The position numbers were made by a program, and so were the translations under genes. This document shows positions 23,584 through 29,151 of a DNA stretch of 29,151 bases, in pieces; the first letter of the stretch is position 1; the number at the start of each line of letters is the position of its first letter. Origin of the DNA: CAYSPU01 sp964432995 (GTDB lineage Bacteria; Verrucomicrobiota; Verrucomicrobiia; Limisphaerales; JAHDYP01); contig CAYSPU010000040.1 of assembly GCA_964432995.1 (NCBI GenBank), positions 1 through 29,151 on the forward strand. Reading direction: 5' to 3'. The notes beneath the pieces are model-generated. The model was given only the letters and a program-made list of their open reading frames with translations. It was not told the DNA's origin and ran no database searches.

Positions 23584-24764
23584 GGCTCGACGCGGACGGG
23601 CAATCCGATCCAGGCCAGCTTGAGGAGATGCTCGGCGTTCCAATTGGCCAGACGAAAGCAGCCGAGGGATTCGGCCTGCCCCACGCGCTCCGGGTGCGGC
23701 GTGCCATGAATCCCGTACCCCGACCGGTCGAGCCCAATCCACACGGTCCCGACCGGATTGTTGGGGCCCGGCGGGATGCGCAGTTCGCTGCCCAGCCCGC
23801 GCGCTTCGGGGGTTGCGGGAAAACGCGCCGGCTTGAACATGTATTCGGGATCCGACACGAGAACGGACACATGGAGTTCGCCGACCGGGCGGTTCTCGAC
23901 CTCGCGGGCGATGCTGCAGGGGAAATGCGCCAGCAGGTTGGTCCGCTCGTCGTACGCCTGCAGAACGCGTTCGGATAAGAGGATGCGGACCCAGGCGGCG
24001 CGATCGGGAGGCAACGGGCTCGGCACATGGGGCACCATGAGACTGGTTCCGGCGGTGAGGTCGGGCCAGGCCACGGCCTGGTTGTGCTGCCGGAGGAACT
24101 TGGGATGGCAGCGCGACTTCTCCGCCACCAACTCGTCGATCGTCTCGTAATCGAGCCGCGGCTGGCGCGACTTCTCCAACCAGGTGGCGCCCACCGGCAG
24201 GAGACGTCCGAGGTCCGCGGCGGTGACGACGTGATTGGTGTAAGGCGCCTCGTGCAGAACCAGGCGGCTGCGCGTGCCGGCGTCGAGGGCGCCGGTGACC
24301 TTGAGGCGATTGGCCCTCTGGAACGCGCGCAGGGCGCTCTGCGTGCGCGGGCCGTCGAGGCCATCGATGGGACCCGGGGAAATGCCCAGTCGGGCCAGGA
24401 CGATCTGCGCTTCGAGAATGTTGAGCACCGGCCGGGGTTTCCAGGATTGGGGCCGCGCGACGTGATTCGAGCCGTTGGTTGCAGTGGAGCCGGAAAGACC
24501 CGGCGCAACCGCGACGGTGTTCGACGGTGGCCACCCCGGCGGGAGGATCCGCGACCGTTGCGTGGACGTCCGCGAGATAGCGGAAGCGGTGGCGGGATTG
24601 GTTGTTCCCCTTTGGACCGGCAGCAGGTCCTGGGCCTCCTCCGGTTCCGGTGGTTCCCATTGCAGCCACCAGCCAATGCCGGCCAGCAGCAACACCAACC
24701 CCACCAGCGCCTTGATCGGCAAGCGTCGCCTCCGCGGCAGGGGTTGTCGGGGATTCCAGTTCAC
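23580..24764 (-). CDS. L,D-transpeptidase (YkuD) with peptidoglycan-binding domain
   Basis: A 394-residue cell-wall enzyme predicted in the periplasm. The basic start (RQPLPRRRRLPIK) and membrane anchor 18-35 (KALVGLVLLLAGIGWWLQ) are followed by a Pro/Thr/Ser-rich linker to 110. Then comes a PG_binding_1 domain (113-170: AQIVLARLGISPGPIDG, TQSALRAFQRANRL) and a YkuD domain (258-392). The catalytic signature is HGTPHPERVGQAESLGCFRL, giving H353, nucleophile C369 and R371. It forms 3-3 crosslinks or attaches proteins to peptidoglycan in the family. GTG start at 24764; the open frame further upstream is not supported by a start signal. Confidence 0.93.
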   Translation of the reverse strand: MNWNPRQPLPRRRRLPIKALVGLVLLLAGIGWWLQWEPPEPEEAQDLLPVQRGTTNPATASAISRTSTQRSRILPPGWPPSNTVAVAPGLSGSTATNGSNHVARPQSWKPRPVLNILEAQIVLARLGISPGPIDGLDGPRTQSALRAFQRANRLKVTGALDAGTRSRLVLHEAPYTNHVVTAADLGRLLPVGATWLEKSRQPRLDYETIDELVAEKSRCHPKFLRQHNQAVAWPDLTAGTSLMVPHVPSPLPPDRAAWVRILLSERVLQAYDERTNLLAHFPCSIAREVENRPVGELHVSVLVSDPEYMFKPARFPATPEARGLGSELRIPPGPNNPVGTVWIGLDRSGYGIHGTPHPERVGQAESLGCFRLANWNAEHLLKLAWIGLPVRVEP

Positions 24765-24814
24765 CGCAAGCCCCGATCAAACCACAGCCCGCCAGTCGAC
24801 CCAAGCCGGAAAAG

Positions 24815-25069
24815 GTGAACAGTTGGCTGGGCACCGCTTCGGGCTATTGGAGTGATGCGGACAACTGGAGTGCCGGCGCGCCGGCGAACGGGGATACACC
24901 GGTGTTTCCGGCTGCGGCGCTCCATCGGCACAACACCAACGACCTCATCCTCCCCGACTTTCCCCTGATCCGCATCCTCGGGGGCGGCTGCGAGTTCGAC
25001 GGCAATGGGATGAACGCCGAGCGCATCGAGGCGGCCTATTCCGATTACGTTCAAAGAGAGAATGGGTAG
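24815..25069 (+). pseudogene. Truncated autotransporter-type passenger fragment
   Basis: An 84-codon frame from GTG 24815. NSWLGTASGYWSDADNWSAGAPANGDTPVFP matches the typical beginning of Verrucomicrobial autotransporter-associated beta-strand passengers (G-x-W-x-x-x-x-N-W...P-x-x-G-D-x-x-x-F, shown here in pieces: GYWSDADNW, APANGDTPVF). It then continues as LILPDFPLIRILGGGCEFDGNGM and ends in an unrelated, charged tail. No signal peptide precedes it, though the frame is open upstream into the L,D-transpeptidase 5' end; full members run to many hundreds of residues. Read as a degraded 5' piece of such a gene. The remaining 63 bases before the toxin-antitoxin promoter show nothing else. Confidence 0.55.
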
Positions 25070-25096
25070 GCAAGTCACTCGCTTGAGAGTCGTTCG

Positions 25097-25125
25097 TTGA
25101 CATCAAAATGATGGTGATGTAAACA
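25097..25125 (+). promoter_or_regulatory. Promoter and palindromic operator of the VapBC-type locus
   Basis: TTGACA (25097-25102), 17-bp spacer, TAAACA (25120-25125). A perfect 6-bp inverted repeat, ACATCA (25100-25105) and TGATGT (25115-25120), spans the spacer with 9 bases between and overlaps both hexamers. This is the expected site for autorepression by the ribbon-helix-helix antitoxin. The ATG is 7 bases after the -10, so the transcript may be leaderless. Confidence 0.65.
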
Positions 25126-25132
25126 TTGCGTC

Positions 25133-25432
25133 ATGGTGCGCACCCAAGTCCAGCTTCCGGATGAGCTCTACGAACGGACGAAACGTCTGGCGGAGTCGAA
25201 GGAAATCTCTCTGGCTGAACTGGTACGGCGTGGTTTGGAATACATGCTTTCCATCCATCGGCCGGACCTTGTCGTGCGGCGTGGCTGGAAGCTGGATGCA
25301 CCTTCGGATGTCGGGCTGCTGCGAGATCCCTTCGCAGACGCTGACTGGCGGGTCGCGGCGAACATGGGGGTGAGCGACGGGACCAACGCCCACATGCTGC
25401 TGCTGAACGACGGCCAGGGAAGAAGGCCGTGA
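25133..25432 (+). CDS. Ribbon-helix-helix antitoxin (VapB-like)
   Basis: A 99-residue DNA-binding antitoxin. The N-terminus MVRTQVQLPDELYERTKRLA with ISLAELVRRGLEYML (residues 1-43) is a ribbon-helix-helix: one beta strand for the DNA groove and two helices for dimerisation. The C-terminal part (DAPSDVGLLRDPFADADWR) is acidic and probably disordered until bound to the toxin. Start ATG 25133, no Shine-Dalgarno. Its stop overlaps the toxin GTG (GTGA), the classic coupled arrangement. Autoregulation is predicted through the palindrome in its promoter. Confidence 0.88.
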   Translation: MVRTQVQLPDELYERTKRLAESKEISLAELVRRGLEYMLSIHRPDLVVRRGWKLDAPSDVGLLRDPFADADWRVAANMGVSDGTNAHMLLLNDGQGRRP

Positions 25433-25863
25433 TCTCCTGCGATACCAACATCCTGTTCCCTGCCCTCGAGGCGTCTCACGTGAACCACGCCCTCGCCCGG
25501 GCCTTCCTGGAATCGCAGGTCGAGAACTCCGACTTTGCGCTATGCGAGCTGGTGCTGATGGAGGTGTATGTGCTGTTGCGGAAACCGGTCCTCGCCGCAC
25601 GTCCGTTGAACGCCGCTGCGGCCGTCCGCACGATCGACAATCTTCGCCGCAATCCCCGCTGGATGTTGCTGGACTACCCAGGAGGGCTGATGGACGAGAT
25701 CTGGGAGGAAGCCGGTCGCAGTGCCGGCTATCGGAGGATCTTCGACATCCGCTTGGCCCTGACGTTGCGGCATCACGGCGTGGCCGAGTTCGCCACGGCC
25801 AACCCGAAGGACTTTGAAGGCTTCGACTTTCAGCGCGTTTGGAATCCGCTGACTGACACCTGA
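25429..25863 (+). CDS. PIN-domain ribonuclease toxin (VapC-like)
   Basis: A 144-residue PIN-domain protein, a Mg-dependent RNase that in the family cleaves tRNA or rRNA to halt growth. Acidic active-site candidates are D5 (CDTNILF), E40 or E45 (CELVLMEVYVLL), D106 (RIFDIRLALTL) and D128 near the family-typical ATANPKDF. GTG start overlapping the antitoxin stop. Length is normal. The set of acidic residues looks complete, so the toxin is probably functional. Target RNA unknown. Confidence 0.88.
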   Translation: MISCDTNILFPALEASHVNHALARAFLESQVENSDFALCELVLMEVYVLLRKPVLAARPLNAAAAVRTIDNLRRNPRWMLLDYPGGLMDEIWEEAGRSAGYRRIFDIRLALTLRHHGVAEFATANPKDFEGFDFQRVWNPLTDT

Positions 25864-25972
25864 GACCGCGGAATACGGAATGCGCGAAAAACCGCGAATG
25901 GGCGCGGATAACCAGACACTGCTCCCGCCTCCGTAATCTGTAATTCGGCGGAAGAGGCGATATTGTCGGCGC

Positions 25973-26245
25973 ATGAGCGTAACCGCTGAAAAGGTCGCCG
26001 AAGTGCTGGCTTTGCCGGAGCAGGGCCGGGCCTATCTGGGCAACGACTTCCTTGACGAGTTCGAACGCACCTTGCGCCGAATTGCAGCCGAGCCGGAACG
26101 CTGGCGCAAAACTCGTGGCGATAATCGCAAGCTCAACTTCCGCCGCTTTCCCTGCGCCATCGTTTACAGCGTTGGCACTGACGCCCTCTACATCAAAGCC
26201 GTGATGCACCTGCATCGCCGTCCGTCCCAGGCATTTCTGCAGTAG
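25973..26245 (+). pseudogene. Antitoxin N-terminus fused to ParE/RelE toxin C-terminus (deletion remnant)
   Basis: A 90-codon ORF. Residues 21-88 (LGNDFLDEFERTLRRIAAEP, KLNFRRFPCAIVY, YIKAVMHLHRRP) match the second half of ParE/RelE-type toxins. The usual N-terminal strand and first helix are missing. Instead residues 1-20 (MSVTAEKVAEVLALPEQGRA) resemble the start of the antitoxins normally encoded just upstream (addiction module component, PF09720 style). The simplest reading is an internal deletion joining antitoxin codon about 20 to toxin codon about 28. It may still be translated: TATTGT lies 6 bases before the ATG. Toxicity is unlikely but not excluded. The 109 bases before it hold short CCGCGAATGG-type repeats only. 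Confidence 0.6.
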
Positions 26246-26270
26246 GCCGACGAGCGATCCGCCCAGACAC

Positions 26271-27065
26271 CTATGCCTTGGCGATTCGGGGCCAAGCGCC
26301 TCTGGGGGAACCGAAGTGACGGTGGAGTTTGGGGAATCCGGGGGCGGTGGCGTCCGGACAAACCGGCCGGCCCTCAGCATCCAGGTACAGGCAGCCTACT
26401 TCTTCGGGGGGCAGGCGGCCAACCAGGTCACGCGCTTCGGTCAGCGCGACCTTCCACTGCTGTTTGAGTTCTGGCAGCGACGTCGGGTGCGTGAGGATCA
26501 ACTCCGCCAGTTCCTCCGGCCGATAGACGGCGTTGCGCCCGCTCCACTCGAGAATGGCCTCCGGTGTCATCCCCGGGTCCTTACCAGTCCCCGCCCAGGC
26601 CAGAGCGCCCAGGTGCAGATCACGCGCGTGCAGCTCGAGAACGTCCACTAGATCCCGCACTTCCGAACGTCCGGCGAGAGCAAGCACCTTGTTCACGGCG
26701 ACATCCCAGAAGTTAAGCCGCCAGCCTAGCTCCGGGTCGGCCTCGACCGGGAAGAACCGAAAGGCGCTGTCGAACACCCACTCGATCTTGGTCTGCATGC
26801 CTCCGCGCGAAACGACGGCGCGACGGAACGTCTCCTGCGGACGTTCCGACTCCACCGCATAACCGGCTGTGCGCAACAGCGCGATATCCGCCTCCGCCGA
26901 GATGGCCAGGCTTTCCAGCGTATCGTGAAACACATCCACGTCCCGGGAGGTGCGAATGGATCCAGGGCTCTGATGGAGGATCGTGGCGCCGCCCACGTAA
27001 CTGTCCGGATTGCGGTTGCCCGCCAGGAGCCGTAGCAAAGACCGTTCGAACTCGGCTACCGGCAT
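26271..27065 (-). CDS. AbiEii-like nucleotidyltransferase (possible type IV toxin)
   Basis: A 264-residue protein of the AbiEii/MenT nucleotidyltransferase superfamily (PF08843-like). SYVGGATILHQ (22-32) is the GG-(S/A/T) motif and TSRDVDVF (39-46) supplies the metal-binding D42 and D44. A later NFWDVAVNKVLALAGRSEVRDLVDVLEL (118-145) gives K126, R137 and D138, matching the K-x-x-A-L...R-x-x-x-R-D-x-x-D signature. Family members transfer NTPs to tRNA or other targets and act in abortive infection or as toxins. The usual AbiEi antitoxin is not present; a 72-residue gene overlapping by 10 bases is the only partner. The last 30 residues are Pro/Arg-rich and may be variable. Confidence 0.82.
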   Translation of the reverse strand: MPVAEFERSLLRLLAGNRNPDSYVGGATILHQSPGSIRTSRDVDVFHDTLESLAISAEADIALLRTAGYAVESERPQETFRRAVVSRGGMQTKIEWVFDSAFRFFPVEADPELGWRLNFWDVAVNKVLALAGRSEVRDLVDVLELHARDLHLGALAWAGTGKDPGMTPEAILEWSGRNAVYRPEELAELILTHPTSLPELKQQWKVALTEARDLVGRLPPEEVGCLYLDAEGRPVCPDATAPGFPKLHRHFGSPRGAWPRIAKA

Positions 27066-27274
27066 AGTTCGGCGGCCACCCGGTAGCCTTCCAGACCGCC
27101 GTGCTCACGAAGTCCTCGAATGACGAAGGGCACTTTGGACTCGGTGATCACGGCATCCTCGCGGTACGACCAGAAACATTGGGCATGGAAAGCGCGATAG
27201 GCCCGCTGCGCCAGGTCGACACGGCGGCGGATCTCCGCGGCCGGGTCCGTGGTCCCCTGGCAGTTCTCATTCAC
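27056..27274 (-). CDS. Small partner protein of the nucleotidyltransferase (72 aa)
   Basis: A 72-residue basic protein from GTG 27274, ending 10 bases inside the nucleotidyltransferase gene. The sequence is dense in conserved-looking residues (EIRRRVDLAQRAYRAFHAQC, FWSYREDAVIT, FVIRGLREHGG) with no signal peptide or membrane segment. It is not of the AbiEi type. Tight overlap suggests a coupled pair and a possible antitoxin or cofactor role; that is inference. A longer in-frame start is open to 27361 but reads low-complexity Gly/Pro sequence and is disfavoured. Confidence 0.65.
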   Translation of the reverse strand: MNENCQGTTDPAAEIRRRVDLAQRAYRAFHAQCFWSYREDAVITESKVPFVIRGLREHGGLEGYRVAAELCR

Positions 27275-27399
27275 GCGGCCACGATAGCAAGTCCCTCCTG
27301 GCCCGGGCAAGGCTGCGTTCTGCACGGCGCTGTCTGCGGAACCCCAAACCGGCGACCCCACGCCAGTCCGGTGTCCCAGTCCCAGACTTCAGTCAGTCG

Positions 27400-27473
27400 C
27401 TAGCCGGCATGTTTCACACCCTTTCAGTGCACCGGTCCGTGTGCGCCCCCAGGATGCGCCGTATGCCGGCTAG
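27400..27473. repeat. Dispersed palindrome, copy E (TAGCC-type ends)
   Basis: Perfect 11-bp inverted repeat CTAGCCGGCAT / ATGCCGGCTAG separated by 52 bases. The left arm continues GTTTCACAC, matching the arm of copy B at 17 of 19 bases. The 27275-27608 interval around it holds no gene I can support. Confidence 0.75.
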
Positions 27474-27608
27474 AATGCAAAACCGCGCCTTCTCGAGAGA
27501 AACACCCCGCCGCGCTCCGAGCCATGGAGTCCACACGGTGTGCGCTATCCGAGGCGCATTGGATGGGCCGTTTTCTCTCACGTTCTTCACTTCCGGCGCG
27601 GTTTCGCT

Positions 27609-27657
27609 TGAGCCCGGAAATCTCATGCACTGATTCATCGTGAGGTTTCCGGGCTAG
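27609..27657. repeat. Dispersed palindrome, copy D (TAGCCCG family)
   Basis: 15-bp arms 27611-27625 and 27641-27655 pair at 14 of 15 (the exception is a possible G-U) around a 15-base loop. It equals copy A at 43 of 49 positions. As in copy A, its end supplies a minus-strand TAG stop, here for the detached FG-GAP protein tail. Confidence 0.85.
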
Positions 27658-27773
27658 GGCACGACAACCCGATAGTAGCCCTGCGGCGAAGCGGATGCCG
27701 AGGGCGTGTAGTCCACCGTGCCGGTCAGGTTCGCGCGCACGGCAACCTTCGTCCATTGCGTCAGGGTGAGGCT
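27654..27773 (-). pseudogene. Detached C-terminal tail of the FG-GAP protein
   Basis: On the minus strand this reads SLTLTQWTKVAVRANLTG, then TVDYTPSASASPQGYYRVVVP and a TAG stop inside palindrome D. PQGYYRVVVP is the type of C-terminal end common on secreted Verrucomicrobial proteins. There is no start codon. It is in the same frame as the FG-GAP gene upstream and is separated from it by the inverted-repeat element at 27776-27867, so it is most likely that gene's original 3' end. Confidence 0.6.
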
Positions 27774-27775
27774 TC

Positions 27776-27867
27776 AGGGTCAGGCATTAAGAATTAAGTG
27801 ATCGGATTCGACTGGGCTTCTGCCTGGAACGGAAGCACCCGTTGCCTAATCCTTAACGCCTGACCCT
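27776..27867. mobile_element. 92-bp inverted-repeat element interrupting the FG-GAP gene
   Basis: Arms of about 22 bases, AGGGTCAGGCATTAAGAATT (27776 on) and the complement of AGGGTCAGGCGTTAAGGATT (ending 27867), differ at about two positions and flank a 47-base centre. The size, the AGGGTCAGG ends and position inside a coding frame resemble a REPIN or MITE. No transposase gene and no clear target duplication are seen. Confidence 0.6.
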
Positions 27868-29150
27868 GGCGGGAACCCAAGATTCGGCTCGAAGAGATCC
27901 AAGAACCCGTCGTTGTTGAAGTCAACCCAGCAAACTTGGTTCGCGTTGTACGTCGAGTCCTGGACTGGGCTTCCACAATTGACTCTCTCGAAGCTCCCAT
28001 TCCCCAGGTTTCGCCATAGCCTCCCGGTACTAGGCGCAGTTGTAAACCAGTCCAGGTATCCGTCGTTGTCGAAGTCTCCCCATCCTTCGGCTACGCCCCA
28101 GCCGGCGGGCAGAGTGCCATCGAAGCTGCTGGGTTGGCCGGCCCAGGAAGAAAAGGTCCCATCTCTATTATTGATGTAGAAATGATCTTGGTCCAAGCCG
28201 TACGGCTGCGAGTCGTATCCTCCAAAGATCGCATCCAAATCCCCGTCGTTGTCGAAGTCGGCCCAGGTGAGGTACATGGCGTAATAGACCTCTGATCGAA
28301 TCGGTTCTGGTGTGGCCTCAGCGAACACGCCCTGGCCGTCATTACGATAGAAAGCTGTGGCGAGGCTGCCTGTAGTGCGGATAAGGACGAGGTCGACGGC
28401 ACCGTCGCCGTCGTAATCCTCGGCACAGAGATTGTTGACCAAGTGATTCCTGAGGTTAAGGACGCTGTTGGTTACCACGGCAAACCTCCCATCGCCGTTG
28501 TTGTGGAGGAGCGCGTTGGTGATGGCCGTTCCAGTGATGCCAGCAAAGCAACCTCCGAGAAAGGCATCCAGGAAACCGTCCCGGTCGAAGTCATTCCACG
28601 CCCAGAGCACACCCCGCAGGGGGATCTTGTTCGAGGTCCACGATGGGCCGACAGGTTGGCGGACGAAGTTCCCCTGCCCATCGTCCCAGTACATCGCCGG
28701 AGACTCGCTTGCGCTCCAGGTGGGACCGGCGTAGAAGTCCAAGTCGCCGTCGTTGTCGGGATCGCCCCAGACTCCCGGCATGCCTTGATTGTGCTGGCCC
28801 ATGGCCCCGCTGGTAACCGTACTGAACTGGGCGCTCCCGTCGTTGTGGTAAAGGCGCCACTGGTTGGCTGGGCCCGTGACCAGCACGTCTAGCAGACCGT
28901 CGCCGTCGCAGTCGCCCCACATCGCAGTCACACTGTTGAGGCGATCGGTGACGAGCGGTCCTTGGGTGATCTTGGTGAAGGTGGGATCCACGTCCAGAAT
29001 GGCGGGCTGGCTGGTGACCGAACCGCTCTGGTCGCTAACGACGACATAGTAGGGCCCAGCCTGGGCCAGCGTCACGTTGGTGAGGGACAACCGGCTGGTG
29101 GCTGCCGAAGGATTGGCCGCGGCGTCGAGCTTGGCATCTTTGAACCACCA
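27846..29150 (-). CDS. FG-GAP/VCBS beta-propeller protein (5' end outside window; 3' end truncated by insertion)
   Basis: The frame is open to the window edge, so the start lies beyond. The first visible part (FKDAKLDAA, SRLSLTNVTLAQAGPYYVVV) is the end of an Ig-like domain. It is followed by seven Ca-binding FG-GAP blades with the D-x-D-x-D-G-x-x-D core: DCDGDGLLD, DPDNDGDLD, DFDRDGFLD, DYDGDGAVD, DFDNDGDLD, DFDNDGYLD and DFNNDGFLD. Seven blades predict one closed propeller. Secreted or surface location is likely from the family. The gene now ends GFPPGSGVKD with a TAG provided by the inserted 92-bp element; the native tail probably lies at 27654-27773. Repeated DNA such as CCGTCGTTGTCGAAGTC reflects the blades. 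Confidence 0.88.
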   Translation of the reverse strand, partial: WWFKDAKLDAAANPSAATSRLSLTNVTLAQAGPYYVVVSDQSGSVTSQPAILDVDPTFTKITQGPLVTDRLNSVTAMWGDCDGDGLLDVLVTGPANQWRLYHNDGSAQFSTVTSGAMGQHNQGMPGVWGDPDNDGDLDFYAGPTWSASESPAMYWDDGQGNFVRQPVGPSWTSNKIPLRGVLWAWNDFDRDGFLDAFLGGCFAGITGTAITNALLHNNGDGRFAVVTNSVLNLRNHLVNNLCAEDYDGDGAVDLVLIRTTGSLATAFYRNDGQGVFAEATPEPIRSEVYYAMYLTWADFDNDGDLDAIFGGYDSQPYGLDQDHFYINNRDGTFSSWAGQPSSFDGTLPAGWGVAEGWGDFDNDGYLDWFTTAPSTGRLWRNLGNGSFERVNCGSPVQDSTYNANQVCWVDFNNDGFLDLFEPNLGFPPGSGVKD

Positions 29151-29151
29151 T

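Noticed and set aside
22679..24676. 665-codon minus-strand frame
   Set aside because: Arg/Ser/Pro-rich shadow of the L,D-transpeptidase and MnmC-type genes in a different frame; no motif.

Overview
The window is GC-rich chromosomal DNA that most resembles an environmental Verrucomicrobiota bacterium of the Pedosphaera/Limisphaera kind. I infer this from style, not from a marker gene. The clues are a lipid A/LPS core operon (Gram-negative envelope), W-x-x-x-D-P repeat proteins, FG-GAP propeller proteins, autotransporter-type 'GxWxxxxNW' passenger fragments, heptad-like intergenic repeats, and tightly packed genes with ATGA/GTGA overlaps. No rRNA, tRNA, CRISPR array or complete insertion sequence was seen.

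Region 1 (1-8015) is a signalling block. It holds a PAS-GAF-PAS hybrid histidine kinase (5' end outside the window), a NarL/FixJ response regulator, two translationally coupled paralogous chemoreceptors (the first with an extracytoplasmic zinc-binding CZB-like domain), a conserved hypothetical protein, and a convergent single-domain response regulator. Region 2 (8276-11551, minus) is an envelope operon lpxK, lauroyl-type acyltransferase, heptosyltransferase. Region 3 (11698-15896, plus) holds a CheX-like phosphatase, a REC-REC-STAS protein whose second receiver has lost its phospho-acceptor Asp, a proline-rich secreted protein, a TPR protein and a FlgN-like small coiled-coil protein.

Region 4 (16001-20040, minus) has an Rsm22/METTL17-type methyltransferase carrying an in-frame repeat insertion, a Methyltransf_32-type methyltransferase and a 14-repeat membrane-anchored protein. 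A repeat-rich non-coding island follows (20041-20933), then a bacterial deoxyhypusine synthase-like gene. Region 5 (22717-24764, minus) is an L,D-transpeptidase overlapping an MnmC-type methyltransferase.

Region 6 (24815-29151) is an accessory or decaying zone. It has a truncated passenger-domain fragment, a VapBC-type toxin-antitoxin pair with a palindromic operator inside its promoter, a short ORF that looks like an antitoxin N-terminus fused to a ParE toxin C-terminus, an AbiEii-like nucleotidyltransferase with a 72-residue partner, and an FG-GAP propeller gene whose 3' end is interrupted by a 92-bp inverted-repeat element.

The most unusual overall signal is a family of five dispersed palindromes with TAGCC(C)G-type ends (8231, 11616, 22611, 27400, 27609). 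Two of them supply the stop codon of the gene they adjoin. Other repeats lie inside coding frames, which suggests short non-autonomous elements are reshaping genes here.
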